A stretch of 64,000 nucleotides of DNA from Alitta virens (taxonomy: Eukaryota; Annelida; Polychaeta; Phyllodocida; Nereididae), in assembly GCA_932294295.1 (NCBI GenBank), contig OW028586.1, forward strand, positions 11,032,290-11,096,289, written 5' to 3'. Positions 21,126 through 31,219 of the stretch are shown here, piece by piece. Made by a program: the position numbers and the translations under genes. Positions within the stretch are counted from its first letter, which is position 1, and each line of letters begins with the position of its first letter. The notes beneath the pieces are model-generated. The model saw nothing but the letters and a program-made list of their open reading frames with translations. It was not told the origin of the DNA and did no database searches.

Positions 21126-21360
21126 GACATCAAGGTATGCCTTATTTGTAAACAATAGCATGTGCGTCAAAGCACATGTTATTGAGAAAGAATGGCCGAT
21201 GTTTGTGTATTTGAACAAAGAAAAAAGGATATAAACGGAGAGCTGTTACAACTAGGCTGTCATCTCCGAGATCATTTGGTTTTGCTTTTAATAAGGCTAA
21301 CCCAGGTAAATTTTTTAGTGGCAATAACTTTATTTTTACTAATTGCTGGGCTATTTTGAA

Positions 21361-21619
21361 GACCACGCAAACGAAAGTTACGGAAAGCCCCGAAATTAAG
21401 AAAAGGAAATACCTACTCCACCAGCTGTGAGACAAATGACGATGCCTACGAAGATGAAGAGATTTTCCCTCCCCCAACACTGCCAATCACCGAGCGAAAA
21501 AGCTGTTAGAGAACTACAAATATAAAGAATGCTTCCGCCACCTGATTAAGTCTTCTACTAGTTCTAGTGCTGCAAAAAAAGCCTTGGTTTCTGTGGCATG
21601 TGAAATTGTTAAGAATGAG
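21361..21619 (+). pseudogene. N-terminal exon of a DUF6589-like gene, frameshifted
   Basis: One frame gives a basic then acidic segment (RKAPKLRKG ... NDDAYEDEEIFPPP) up to about 21,500. A second frame continues with KLLENYKYKECFRHLIKSS and ends at a donor, GAG/GTGAGC after 21619. The two join only if one base is assumed lost in the A run at 21497-21501, so the exon is frameshifted as it stands. The helical segment with a conserved AF/CF-x-HL pattern resembles the region before the DUF6589 domain in large invertebrate families. It is upstream of, and on the same strand as, the clear DUF6589-like exons at 24.6-25.8 kb. Confidence 0.4.
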
Positions 21620-22110
21620 GTGAGCCATTTTCATATTGATTTTGTGTTTGAAATGTTCCCTAAAAATTAGCCTTAAAATTGACCATGGAGTTATAGCACT
21701 AACTCCATGAATTGACTAAGTATTGCGTAACCAAGTTTTTGTCGGTGGGGGCCATCTCAAAATCACAGGTTATGACTTTTCTATGTGTACATGCTATTTC
21801 TTCATCCACCCCATGCAGCTGTCAAAATGATTACTATAGTCAACTCACGGCCCGTTTTTAGAAGTCACCGCCTGTATGGTCAGCCTACTAAAATCTAAAT
21901 TTTATTAAGCCCTGTTCCAGCTGTGTAGCTCCAATATTTACTCCAAAAACGTTCATCATACACCCCTGCATAATTTGGCGAGCATAGTCACACTTTAGAG
22001 TGTAGAAATCAACGTGCATGACTTCGCCCACGAAAACGAGAGGAGGCTAAATACAATCTAGTTTAACGAAATTTTGGGCAGTGAGGATTCGCTAGTCACC
22101 GCCGATAACA
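21620..22110. other. No gene supported
   Basis: AT-rich sequence between the frameshifted exon and the 21-bp array. If the DUF6589-like gene is real this is part of its first intron. Confidence 0.4.
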
Positions 22111-22127
22111 ATGGGCGGTGAGCTACG

Positions 22128-22350
22128 GTGGCCCATAAGTACAAAGCGGAGCGAGGCTGCGGAGCGGCGCGGAATAATTGTGGAGCGGCGCGGAAGAATT
22201 GCGGAGCTGCGCGGGAGACTTGCGGAACGGCGCGGGAGACTTGCGGAGCTGCGCGGAAGAACTGCGGAACGGCACGCAAGCATTGCGGAACGGCACGCAA
22301 GAATTGTGGAACGGCACGCAAGAATTGCGGAACGGCACGCAAGAATTGAC
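22128..22350 (+). repeat. 21-bp GC-rich minisatellite, left array
   Basis: About nine copies of a 21-base unit of the form CGGAACGGCGCGGGAGACTTG, preceded by the tag GTGGCCCATAAGTACAAAGC. The unit length is a multiple of three and lacks stops, so all frames are open and give 7-residue periodic peptides; I regard these as non-coding. An inverted array with the same tag lies at 23395-23690. Confidence 0.9.
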
Positions 22351-22529
22351 GGAAACATTTTACAAATTCAATTATTCAATTTCAGAGAATCGAAAAATTT
22401 TGGTCAACTCTTTTGAATATGACAGGAGTTATGATTTTGATAAGTAAGTTTAAGTTAACTGCAAGCTTTGTCATGCAGTAAAGGTATCATGTTCAGAGTG
22501 CATATTACTAACTGGCTTTTCTATTACAG

Positions 22530-22950
22530 ATCTCTCATGCAATTTTGCTTCATGTCAGTCATCCAGAAGGAGCTAGATCAGTACAAAGGGGACTGGAATA
22601 ACCATAGAGTAAGAAGACAGGTCCAACTGCGTGTGCTCACAGGGATACCAAATATATTATTTACTTTTCCCAAGAGATAAGGTGAGTCCCGTCATGAATC
22701 CACAACTCGGTATAGAGACCAAATTGACAATATTTTCAAATTGTTTTTCACTTTATCTCTAAATTGATCATTCAACGTAAAGCAGCTGACAAAGGGATGC
22801 TGGTTTTCCTCTGACAGTTGAAATACTGGTATTCCATATTATATTAAAGCATGCACATACTCCTAAACAGGGAGTGAACAACTGCTTCAGGCTGTGGATC
22901 CAGTAGACATCGAGTGCTTGAGAAGATATTGTGACAAATCCGCCATGGTA
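22530..22950 (+). pseudogene. Integrase-core (rve-type) C-terminal fragment, two exons
   Basis: An acceptor (CTATTACAG before 22530) opens FCFMSVIQKELDQYKGDW, followed by NNHRVRRQ, then a Gly-Ile-Pro-Asn stretch. This is the pattern after the catalytic core in the animal integrase-like family where a helix ends in W-N-x-H-R. A TAA at 22678-22680 stands just before a donor (AAG/GTGAGT), so the frame is interrupted. After the acceptor at 22870 the frame SEQLLQAVDPVDIECLRRYC continues the family-like tail. The DDE core itself is absent. The fragment sits between the inverted 21-bp arrays, which suggests they belong to the same mobile element. The family name is an inference from pattern memory. 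Confidence 0.45.
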
Positions 22951-23348
22951 CAGAATAAGTGTCTACATATTTTGTTCAAACACGTAAATCAAGTTGTAAT
23001 GGTAAAACAACATGCATTTATTTGTAACTCTTTATAAATGGTTTGCTTGACAATAAATGGTTTGCTTGACCATTCATGAATGTATAAAATGGCATGAGTT
23101 CCTATTTCAAGATTAGTTGTTTACATAATAGATTTAATGAAATTATACATTGTGAAACCATCGAATGCATTTTTGGGAAATTCTGCATCAAAATGTACTA
23201 GGATGTAATCGACTTCGGTACAGAAGTTTCTTTGGTAACAAAAACTGAGGTCTGTAAAATTTTGCGTATACATGCTTGATAAATTAGGACAATCTGGCAT
23301 CATAAAACACAACCTCAAATAAACAACTTTGAGGCATCTTTTACTTAA
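22951..23348. other. No gene supported
   Basis: AT-rich stretch with a short direct repeat (AATGGTTTGCTTGAC twice near 23037-23070). It ends at a MITE-type terminus, GCACCGGACAAGCGCCGTCTT at 23349-23369. Confidence 0.4.
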
Positions 23349-23394
23349 GCACCGGACAAGCGCCGTCTTTCGGTTAGAAATTGCTGTCTAACCG

Positions 23395-23690
23395 CGCTGT
23401 TCCGCAAGTCTCTCGCGCCGTTCCGCAGTTCTTCCGCGCCGTTCCGCAAGTCTCCCGCGCCGTTCCGCAAGTCTCCCGCGCCGTTCCGCAGTTCTCCCAG
23501 GCCGTTCCGCAAGTCTCCCGCGCCGTTCTGCAAGTCTTCCGTGCCGTTCCACAAGTCTCCTGCGCAGCTCCGCAAGTCTCCCGCGCAGTTCCGCAAGTCT
23601 CCCGCGCAGCTCCGCAATTCTTCCGCGCCGCTCCACAATTATTCCGCGCCGCTCCGCAGCCTCGCTCCGCTTTGTACTTATGGGCCACCG
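23395..23690 (-). repeat. 21-bp GC-rich minisatellite, inverted right array
   Basis: About 13 copies of the same 21-base family as at 22128-22350, in opposite orientation, and ending with the same tag (GTGGCCCATAAGTACAAAGC on the minus strand at about 23,675-23,695). The two arrays form an inverted pair about 1 kb apart around the integrase-like fragment. Confidence 0.9.
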
Positions 23691-23780
23691 TAGTGAGCTG
23701 ACTAGGACCGGTGGTGACTTGACTTCGGCCGGTGAGCGGTGAGTTGGCATAGGCTGTGAGTAAACCTCGTTTTCTTCCGT

Positions 23781-24203
23781 AAGGCGGCGCTACGATCCGG
23801 TGCAAAGCACCGGCCTTTCTCATAACCGATTTGCCGCTCCCCCAGAATCGGGGAGGGAAATGCTTCCGCGCGTCGTCTGCATACAAAGTAGTGCGATTAC
23901 TACGCCTTATTCTTTTCTTCCAAGAAGCCACTCACTGTAAAATTAATTCAGACGATTTCTTTTGACTTTAACTCTACTAACGTCGTGAAATTGAGGAACT
24001 TTACCGTGGAATTCCACCTACTGCAGAAGGTACTATTTTCGTGAAAAGCACTGAACAAGCGTTCTAACGAAATAAATGGGACTGAACAAGCATTGTAACG
24101 GCGTTGCGACGCTTATTCAACGATCAATTTTTTACGTTGTCCCTTGATGCTTTGCGTGAGTTATCAGAAAGACCGGTGCTACGCACTGGACAAGCGCCGT
24201 CTT
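23781..24203. mobile_element. 423-bp MITE with hairpin-forming terminal inverted repeats
   Basis: The left 38 bases (AAGGCGGCGCT ... CCGGTGCAAAGCACCGG) and the right 36 bases (CCGGTGCTACGCACTGG ... AGCGCCGTCTT) are inverted copies of each other with a few mismatches. Each terminus also contains its own hairpin (CCGGTGC / GCACCGG). A lone right-type end sits at 23349-23369. I see no clear target duplication. No coding frame is inside. It could be a MITE of an unidentified DNA transposon or a Helentron-like element. Confidence 0.55.
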
Positions 24204-24560
24204 GAAAAAAGGTGGCAGCACCATACGGATATATCACAAGGATAGCAATTTCTGCGAAAGATTAATTATTTGATATTCATTAGTGTATTTAAATGAACAA
24301 ATCCTTTCATTGTTTTCGTTTGAAACAGGTTTACATTGCTTCAATGGCACTGGCGCCTTGATCTAGGTATTACTTCTCTGTGGTGCAATACGGTCAATGT
24401 GGGCATTACCACAAATTCTGCAGCATATGTTGCTTTTGAGATACATTCTATAATTTGGAATTGATTGTATGGTCTTTATTCAAATCATCCCTCCTGACCA
24501 ACTACTGCCATAGCCAAAAGTTTTTGGACATTTGCTATAGATGGTGTTTGTATAACTTTT

Positions 24561-25839
24561 TTGGCCTTATATATATCACTTTATGTACCAACCAAAGGAT
24601 ATCTTGATGTGCTGTGGCTTCAAGTAGAATCTAATTTTAAGGAACTGGGTTTAGAGCCAATGTTGTTAACATTTCTTGGAAAACAGTGTAGAAACTATGA
24701 GTGGTACCACAGGTGTTGTATTGGCATGGCACCAGAGGATCCTTTGCCAGGTAAACTGACAAGAGGCCAGATTGGCATGTATTTAAGTTAAATAGAAGCT
24801 AAATAGAAATATGAACTTTGCATATCTACATTTGCCATCGCTCAGGGACATTAATTGCTCATTCAGTTTAACATATTTTCAGATAACTGGTTTTGTACTG
24901 AGGCATGCGAGCTAGGGCAAGAAAATGATGATCATGTCCTTAATCACACAAAGAGTCTGATGTGGCATGGATTGGGACACCTAACTCAACGTGCGGCTGT
25001 CCGCTCTGGTGATGGCCTAGCCATGGTAGATGACTGGAAAACAGACATCATTCGATTCTGGAAAAAACATCCGAAGTATTTCATCAATGCCCACTACTTC
25101 TTAGCATGTAGGTGAAAATATCTATTTCAAAAGTTCTATTCTACTGTGTTTTCACCTATTTCAGAAAATATACACAATTTATATTTATTTCAATAGGTGT
25201 TGGTGGGTTTGCTCCTTCCGCTGTACGCCATAGCTTCATATGGAATAGAGTCGCTAATCCATGTGGAAGAAAGTGTGGCAATGTAGGCCTGGATTTGTGT
25301 AATGAACACATAAACCTTGATTTCAAAGGTAACCGTAAAATAAGATATAAATACAACTGAAGATGGTTTTGCTGAAATATAATTCATTCAAAATATACAA
25401 AACATAAAAACATCTGGCAAAACAACCACAAGCAATATCATATATTATTTGGAGCCTTTATTTTTCAGAGATGCTCAAGATAGCCAGGGGCAACTACACA
25501 GAACAGCAAGTACTCAGGTGTGCCCAAATGTAAGGCCCATTTGGAAAGAAACTTGATGCGCTTTTTACATCTGTGGGCCTGGTTGACATGACCAGTCTTC
25601 CATCAAGAAAGAGAGACAATATTTACATGGGAGACATCAGAAGGTTCGTGGACGAGTACAAGTCGGAAGCTCTCTGTGACTACCTGCCTGGAAGGCATCA
25701 TGACGCCCTTTCAGATTTTGAATCAAGTGACAGAATTACAGTGGCAGCAGCACTAGGCCTTAAGCTTAAGTCTCTGTCCATGCGTCTGGATGTTTGGAAG
25801 GAAATCACAAAGCATAACATTGTTGAAGATAATGAATAG
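24561..25839 (+). pseudogene. DUF6589-like protein, C-terminal region, with an in-frame stop
   Basis: Exons with matching phases: about 24561-24750 (LDVLWLQVESNFKELG ..., start uncertain), 24883-25107 (HTKSLMWHGLGHLTQRAA ... KYFINAHYFLA), 25197-25328 (VRHSFIWNRVANPCGRKCGN, then LDLCNEHINLDFK) and 25469-25839 (EMLKIARGNYTEQQVLRCAQ ...). The pattern of an N-P-x-G-R-N/K-segment followed by LDLxxEHxN and a final helical bundle is what I know from DUF6589 proteins, which are highly expanded in invertebrates and fungi and suspected to be transposon-related. TAA at 25531-25533 interrupts the last exon in frame, while the sequence after it stays open and conserved-looking, so this copy looks recently inactivated. 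It converges on the RecQ-like gene, 148 bases away. Confidence 0.6.
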
Positions 25840-25986
25840 GAGTCAGCTCGGATGGCACTTTGAACAGCAATTAGAGTTCCTACAAGCCGCCTCCAATTCA
25901 CTTTGCTTCATTTCAGATAAATACAGATGCTGTAATATTGCACGTCGAAAGCAAGTGGCTCCCAACCTAACTCCACTAATCAAATC

Positions 25987-27825
25987 TCAAAATTTTTGAT
26001 CAACTCTTCGTTTGTCCAGGGATCGCGGATAAAGAAAAAGAGTTGCCTTTCCTGTGCGACCATCTCTGGCACAGCGACCCACCTCCTGCCAGTAGCTCAT
26101 AATATCTGCTGATGGGCCCCAATGAAAAACGTGTTCCACGTCTGGAAGATTTATGCCCAAACCAAAGGCAATAGTTGCAACTACGCAACGAAGACTCGAT
26201 TCAGGCTCCAGAATGCAACTGGCTATTCTTACTTGACTGTTCTTGTCTGTACTGGAATGGAACATTTCAATAATTCTATTGTATACTGTCGGGTGCTCCT
26301 GATCTGTAAATGCCCTTTCTTTCAGTGATGACATAATCCAAGCGTAGATGTTGGTGACCGTTTCAACTTCCCTGCAATGCATAAGATTCATGCTAGTAAC
26401 TTACTCCTCTTTAAAAGATGTTATGTATCATATGAGTTTTTAAATGTCATGTGTATGAAATGGTATACCTGGCATAAATAAGAACTTTTGGTGCTTTGCC
26501 ACCTTTCTCACGCAATTCCCTTAAGATAATCAGTCAGTGCTTCTTGGAAAGTATCACAGGTCTTGATATTCAGGTATATGTTGGGTCTGAAATGAAATGT
26601 TCTATTTCAATATAATGTTCACAATCGAATTAATGGCTGTTTTTCTTATACGATGCCAATACTCATACCTGTCTGGAACAATTGCAAAAACTGTCACATC
26701 ACTTTTGCTCAGATGTAGACATTCAAGGATTTCATCAACCATAGGAGATGTTGCTGTTGCTGTGAGCATCATGATTGGTGTTTTGCAGAGTCGTGACCGA
26801 AGTCTTGGTGTCAAAAGATAATCACCTCGAAAAGTCTGTCCCCTACAGAAAATGTGAATGTAATAATTGTATCATCAAATGATTTATGATATTATACGTG
26901 TACATGTGGAGTTTACTTAATGCTAAGTTTATGTTGTCTTATGTGTGTTGTACATATATATGTGTCACACACTAATGCTAATAGTTTAAAATTAAATTAT
27001 GTTGAGCTTTGAAAATAAGTAAATATTGTTACCATATATTGTGTTAAGCAATGCACCTCGTCAATCACAAGCAGACAAATTTTATCTTTGTACAGCCTTA
27101 ACCAGTCCCACCAAGTCCTTGAGATGATAACTTCTGGTGATGCAAATATCAGGTTGTACTGTCCATCGTTGAGGTCTAGAAGAGAAATAAATTGTTTAAG
27201 GTTGTTGTTCAAGTTAATAAAAATATCTGGTCTTCATGAATGACTCAGGTTATTGTCGTTATAAGAAAGAGGTATAATACAACTAGATAATACCTGTCAC
27301 TTGTTTGGCTGACATGTCTTTTCGGTGCATGATTGCCACAGGTTTTATTGACTCATGCACAGTGGACCACCTTTTTACTTGGTTCAGCATGAGGCTCCTG
27401 AGTGGGGAGATGACCAGAGTCAAATGAGGGGCTTCCTCTGGATAAAGCTAAAAAGTAAAGCAAAGCATTTACATATAAACCTAGCCACCGGATTAATTAA
27501 TATATTTTTGGTTAGGTTTTATTTACACACACATATATATGTATGGAAAACGGGTTTTATGACCAACTTGAAGTGAACTATAAATATATATATGAAATTA
27601 TAAATATGAATGCAATGATAAAAGAAATATATATATATATATGTATATACTTACATGGTCAAGTAGTGGTCCACACAAACCAAAACATTCACTCTTTCCA
27701 AAACCAGTTGGCAAAATGCCAAAAATGTGTCTTTTAGATGCAGCCGATAGTATTATGTGCTTTCGCTCTGCTTTCAACCTAAATGGTAGTATTTTAGAAG
27801 AAACAGTAAGCAGTGCTTCTTCCAT
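25987..27825 (-). pseudogene. RecQ-like DNA helicase, six exons, frameshifted
   Basis: Minus-strand exons: 27825-27655 (ATG, Walker A ILPTGFGKSE), 27447-27294 (LTLVISPLRSLMLNQ, motif Ia), 27175-27033 (FASPEV, DEVHC box), 26842-26669 (MMLTATATS, motif III), 26586-26469 (LKG...KAPKVLIYAR, motif IV), 26371-25987 (ATIAFGLGIN motif V, QEVGRCARDG motif VI, stop TGA). Splice phases agree for exons 1-2, 2-3, 4-5 and 5-6. Exon 3 to exon 4 does not match phase as parsed, and exon 5 has one extra base at 26513 that shifts the frame. The product would be only about 380 residues, a bare superfamily 2 helicase core without RQC or HRDC domains. Such short RecQ-like genes are multi-copy in several invertebrates; a mobile or captured origin is possible. 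Confidence 0.75.
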
Positions 27826-28139
27826 CTTGAAGAATGCCAAAAAAATGAACCCAAATTTTGTGAAATGAACCATTTATAATTGTTGCCATGGAAACAAGTT
27901 TGTCACACCTCAATTCTAGGTCAGTCTAGCAAGCTAGTGACATCATTGCAGTCTTTCACACGACATAACATCCTCAATTATTTACTTATAAAAATGATTC
28001 CAAACTAGGTATCTAATCCCTAGAAATTCCTTAATGGTCAAACTTTAAACTTTAGATTAAGTTTTATTTGTGAACTGATGTCTAGAAAGCTCTTGGATCC
28101 CAGCAGGCACAGATTCCCGCCCTTTTCAGTGCACATGCA
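27826..28139. other. Intergenic between divergent genes
   Basis: Region upstream of the RecQ-like ATG (minus) and of the candidate promoter at 28140 (plus). It has no strong motif other than an inverted CCAAT word (ATTGTTGCCATGG context) and may serve both directions. Confidence 0.35.
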
Positions 28140-28186
28140 CTACTTAAGTGGGCGGAGCCTATTCGCGCATGCTCAGTAGCGTCAAT
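28140..28186 (+). promoter_or_regulatory. GC-box and NRF1-like promoter
   Basis: GGGCGGAGCC (28150-28159) is followed by CGCGCATGCTCAG (28164-28176), an NRF1-like site, then CAATATGG with the ATG at 28187. The order and spacing suit a TATA-less core promoter of a housekeeping-type gene. Confidence 0.5.
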
Positions 28187-28297
28187 ATGGCAGCTTCTGT
28201 GGACAGCTCAGACATGGCGTACGTTTTTCTGAATAAACATGCTCTGTATTTATGGATGCCCTGGGCGACCAGCAATGAAATACTGGCGCCCTTGAAG
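28187..28297 (+). CDS. First coding exon of an unknown gene
   Basis: ATG at 28187, 37 codons, ending at a donor AAG/GTAACT in phase 0. The peptide starts MAASVDSSDMAYVFLNKHA and is mildly hydrophobic; I do not recognise it. The start is supported by the promoter motifs immediately upstream and by the MAAS-type N-terminus common in metazoan first exons. The next exon was not found in the following 10 kb, so it may be distant, or this may be an orphaned promoter-exon unit. Confidence 0.45.
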
Positions 28298-28758
28298 GTA
28301 ACTTTACAGAGAATAATCGGATATATTTTGTAGACATGACCGCCATTGAGTTTGCTCAGAATCTCTTCCCTTTTAGCGACACCCCTTGAAATAACTAAGA
28401 AGTGCTTGGAACTGGCTTACGCTTCGCAAGCCAGTTCCTTGGAGTTACATGAACCGATACAAAGACATGGGTCGTTGGTTGATGCGTAATGAAGTGCGCA
28501 TACCTATGTATAAGAGATGAGTGTTTGCTGAATAAAACCCTGGTTACTTACGCTTCACATTTTCCAGTATTGATCATAAGTTTGTATGACTAGAGGGGGG
28601 CCATTACTAGTTTCATTTTTGAGCATGCTTCTAGGATAAAACCTGTATCAATTAAATAAATAAGTTGTGCCAGTGGAACGCCCCTTAAGAGTCCATTACA
28701 TTGAGATGAAAATTACAGCAGACACTTATCTCAGCTGCTATGGGTTGAAATTATTTAC
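28298..28758. other. Intron or intergenic with one perfect hairpin
   Basis: Contains GGAACTGGCTT / AAGCCAGTTCC, an 11-bp perfect stem with a 9-base loop, at 28408-28438. No coding frame is supported. Confidence 0.5.
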
Positions 28759-28843
28759 CTGACATATATGATGGCTTTTGGTGCTAGCTTGCCATTTGTG
28801 CCTATCATATCCAAGTAAGTATGCAGAGCATTTTGGAAGGTAT
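28759..28843 (-). pseudogene. Second RecQ-like helicase exon fragment (motif IV region)
   Basis: On the minus strand the frame YTFQNALHTYLDMIGTNG, then KLAPKAIIYVR, ends at a donor (CAG/GTAAAT). It is homologous to exon 5 of the RecQ-like gene at 26586-26469 (FQEALTDYLK ... KAPKVLIYAR), with the donor at the same place. The 5' part stops abruptly where the palindrome at 28844 begins, and no other exon of this copy is near, so it is a truncated relic or a partial duplication. Confidence 0.6.
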
Positions 28844-28906
28844 ACGTATTATCGACAGGGCGGGTATTTTCGACACTCGAAAATGCCCGCCCTGTCGATA
28901 ATACGT
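28844..28906. repeat. 30-bp inverted repeat with a 3-base loop
   Basis: Arms 28844-28873 and 28877-28906 are complementary except at one position (ACGTATTATCGACAGGGCGG at the outer end). A hairpin this long and tight is unusual outside foldback ends. It may be the head-to-head termini of a DNA transposon, formed by an internal deletion. Confidence 0.85.
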
Positions 28907-29218
28907 ACCCTCCGTTACGGTATCTCCATATCATGTTTTAAAATATAAAAATAAATAAAAAATTAGTTTGCTGTAGTACACAGGGCTGGTCCTAGCAATG
29001 CTGTGCCCAAAGCGAGGCACCAAATTTGCCTCTTATTCCAAATTTTTATAAGTTGAGAACTTTTTTTCTTTCTTTTTGCTCAAGATTCAGCATTGAGCGT
29101 GGCCTAATATTACCATTGCCCTATTTAGGCACGGGGCCCAACGCAGCTGCCTTGCTTGCGTTGCCCTAGAACCGTCAGTGGTGTCAATGTTGCAATGTTG
29201 GGCACAATAGGTATGGGC

Positions 29219-29395
29219 AAAAAAAAAAAAAAAAAAAAAACCAGGCAACATTGCGCTGACCCTGGCATTTCCATTAGAGTCCAATAAATTGTCACAGCAC
29301 AAGATGGGGCAAAGAAGTACCAGGAAACATTGCGCTGACCCTGACATTGTTAGTTTTTTCTAAAAAAAAAAAGCAACATTTCGCTGACCCTAGCT
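29219..29395. repeat. Three diverged copies of an AACATTGCGCTGACCCT unit with A runs
   Basis: Copies of AACATTGCGCTGACCCTGGC (or close variants) occur near 29247, 29327 and 29373, separated by about 80 and 45 bases, two of them next to A runs (21 As at 29220-29240, 10 As at 29362-29371). Frames crossing them are artefacts. Confidence 0.7.
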
Positions 29396-30640
29396 CTTCG
29401 TTACAGGCAATGGGTGCTATGGGGAATGGTAATGCCAGAGAGCCCAGAGAAACCAGGTTATTCATAAGAAATCGCCTCGTGCATGTATCAAATTGGTTTC
29501 TTTGTATGATAATAGTGCTTTATATTTCTCTGTTCTGTCAAGGTTGTTAGGTATTACATCAGTTGCTGTTCTTTTGGTCATAGAGTCTACTTGAGCTACA
29601 TTCAGATTGATTATATTTGCCAAGTAATTCAGACATTCAATTTTATATAAAAAAAAATACACATTACCATAGACTTAGGTAAATGTGACCTCCTAAAGAT
29701 ATTTATTATATCGCTGTTGGGAGGCCACCCTATAGACATCAATAACACTGTAATTAGAGTTAAGATTAGGAGACATTTCATCTTCTATCATATTAGGCTA
29801 CTGGTTTTTCACATATTCTATTTTCTAAGGGTAATTTTTGGGGTTTCATATCTACCCAGTTTCTATCCTTAGTTTGTGGGAGCTTACTCTAAACCTAGCA
29901 CTACTCTAAGGCCCTGATGATATTTTTTTTGCAGACCATGTAGCAAACGCTAATGACGTATATTGCCATGGCAACAATTTAAAAAGTTTTTTGTAATCAT
30001 ACTCATGTAATATGACACTATTTTTTCTTTGCTGCTATATAAAATTATACATAATTTTTCACTCCACAGTCAAACCTTTTTCATTTTAAGAAATTTAAAA
30101 GTCCCAGCTAATACTCCCATAATCCTTTGCGGCCTCAAAAAATGCACTCGTGCGGAGGAAGGGACCAACTTATTTTCTTTCCAACTAATGAATATTCTTG
30201 AAAGAATATTTATAAATATGCAATGTATGTTGCTAAATGACCTGGGAATTTATATAGAGAATTATTTTACCCCAGATAAAGTAAGTTGTAGATCGTACTA
30301 AGCTCAGGACAATAAGTCACTGACAATCACAAAAAAAACGTTCTGACATTTTTTTTATAATTATGTATTTATTGCAATCCTACAAGACATTATCTGTCAT
30401 GATACTTCAAGTAGCAGAATCTGTCATTATACTTCAAAAGGTAGCATAATCCATTTATTATTTCATCATTGGATCAATTGCAATTAATGCAACAATTGCA
30501 ATTAAAGCAACACAGGGGTGGAGACTTGTAGTCAGTCAATAAAATTTTTATATCGTTTGGTGGGTTGAAATTGTCAGCTCATTCAATGCACATACCTACT
30601 AATAATTCTGGATCTATATTACTATTAACTATACATACAA
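29396..30640. other. Intergenic, nothing supported
   Basis: AT-rich sequence; short open frames lack codon structure or splice support. Confidence 0.4.
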
Positions 30641-30700
30641 AGGGGGCCGTTTTGGTAAGGGGCCGTTTAGGCTAGGGGCCGTTTTGACTATAGAGCATAT
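30641..30700. repeat. Three short GGGGCCGTTT repeats
   Basis: GGGGGCCGTTTTGG, GGGGCCGTTTAGG and GGGGCCGTTTTGA lie within 50 bases. Too short to classify. Confidence 0.6.
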
Positions 30701-31219
30701 GGCGGCATGTTCTTTTCGCTAGGGGAAGGTGGCAGGCTTTTGGTGAGTATTTTCTCTCATTATGTACTTGGCTAAATCATTGAAAAGAAATAAATAAAGG
30801 CAGCAGTGCAGTGTATCGGCCTGTTTTTCCATCAAAAGTAACACCCGAATTGTTTAAGGTGTTCGCTGAATGAGGTACTATCATGTGTACAGATGTCCAG
30901 ATTTCCATCAGTGCTAAGCTTGACGCCATATAATTAGGATAATTGACGTTGAAACATGCAACACCCCGTGGCTGGGGTCTCAGCATAGAAATTGCATACA
31001 AGGGACCGCTAAGTTAACGTCTCATCTAAACAATGTCCAACTGGGATTTGGCTCATGAAGGTCGTCTGAAAATTCTGCAGAATGTTATTATTGTTTTATA
31101 TTTATGGTTATAATGAAGAATTGTGCTAAAACACTTGTCACTGAATAATTGTCAGCATTTACAAGTAAGGGTATCAGAACTGCGCATTGCTGAATGAGAC
31201 CTTATTTTATAGGGGGTGA
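30701..31219. other. Intergenic, nothing supported
   Basis: No frame, repeat or motif that I can defend. Confidence 0.4.

Noticed and set aside
22058..22447. Several overlapping frames rich in Arg-Ala-Val-Pro or Ala-Glu-Arg
   Set aside because: All derive from the same 21-bp minisatellite on both strands.
23349..23369. A small structured RNA gene around the GC-rich hairpins at 23.3-24.2 kb
   Set aside because: The hairpins are repeated as inverted termini, which fits a MITE better; no tRNA, snRNA or histone stem-loop pattern was found.
23374..23931. 185-residue minus-strand frame with 7-residue Cys/Arg periodicity
   Set aside because: The 21-bp array is stop-free in all frames, the start would be GTG, and it lies outside any gene context; treated as a repeat artefact.
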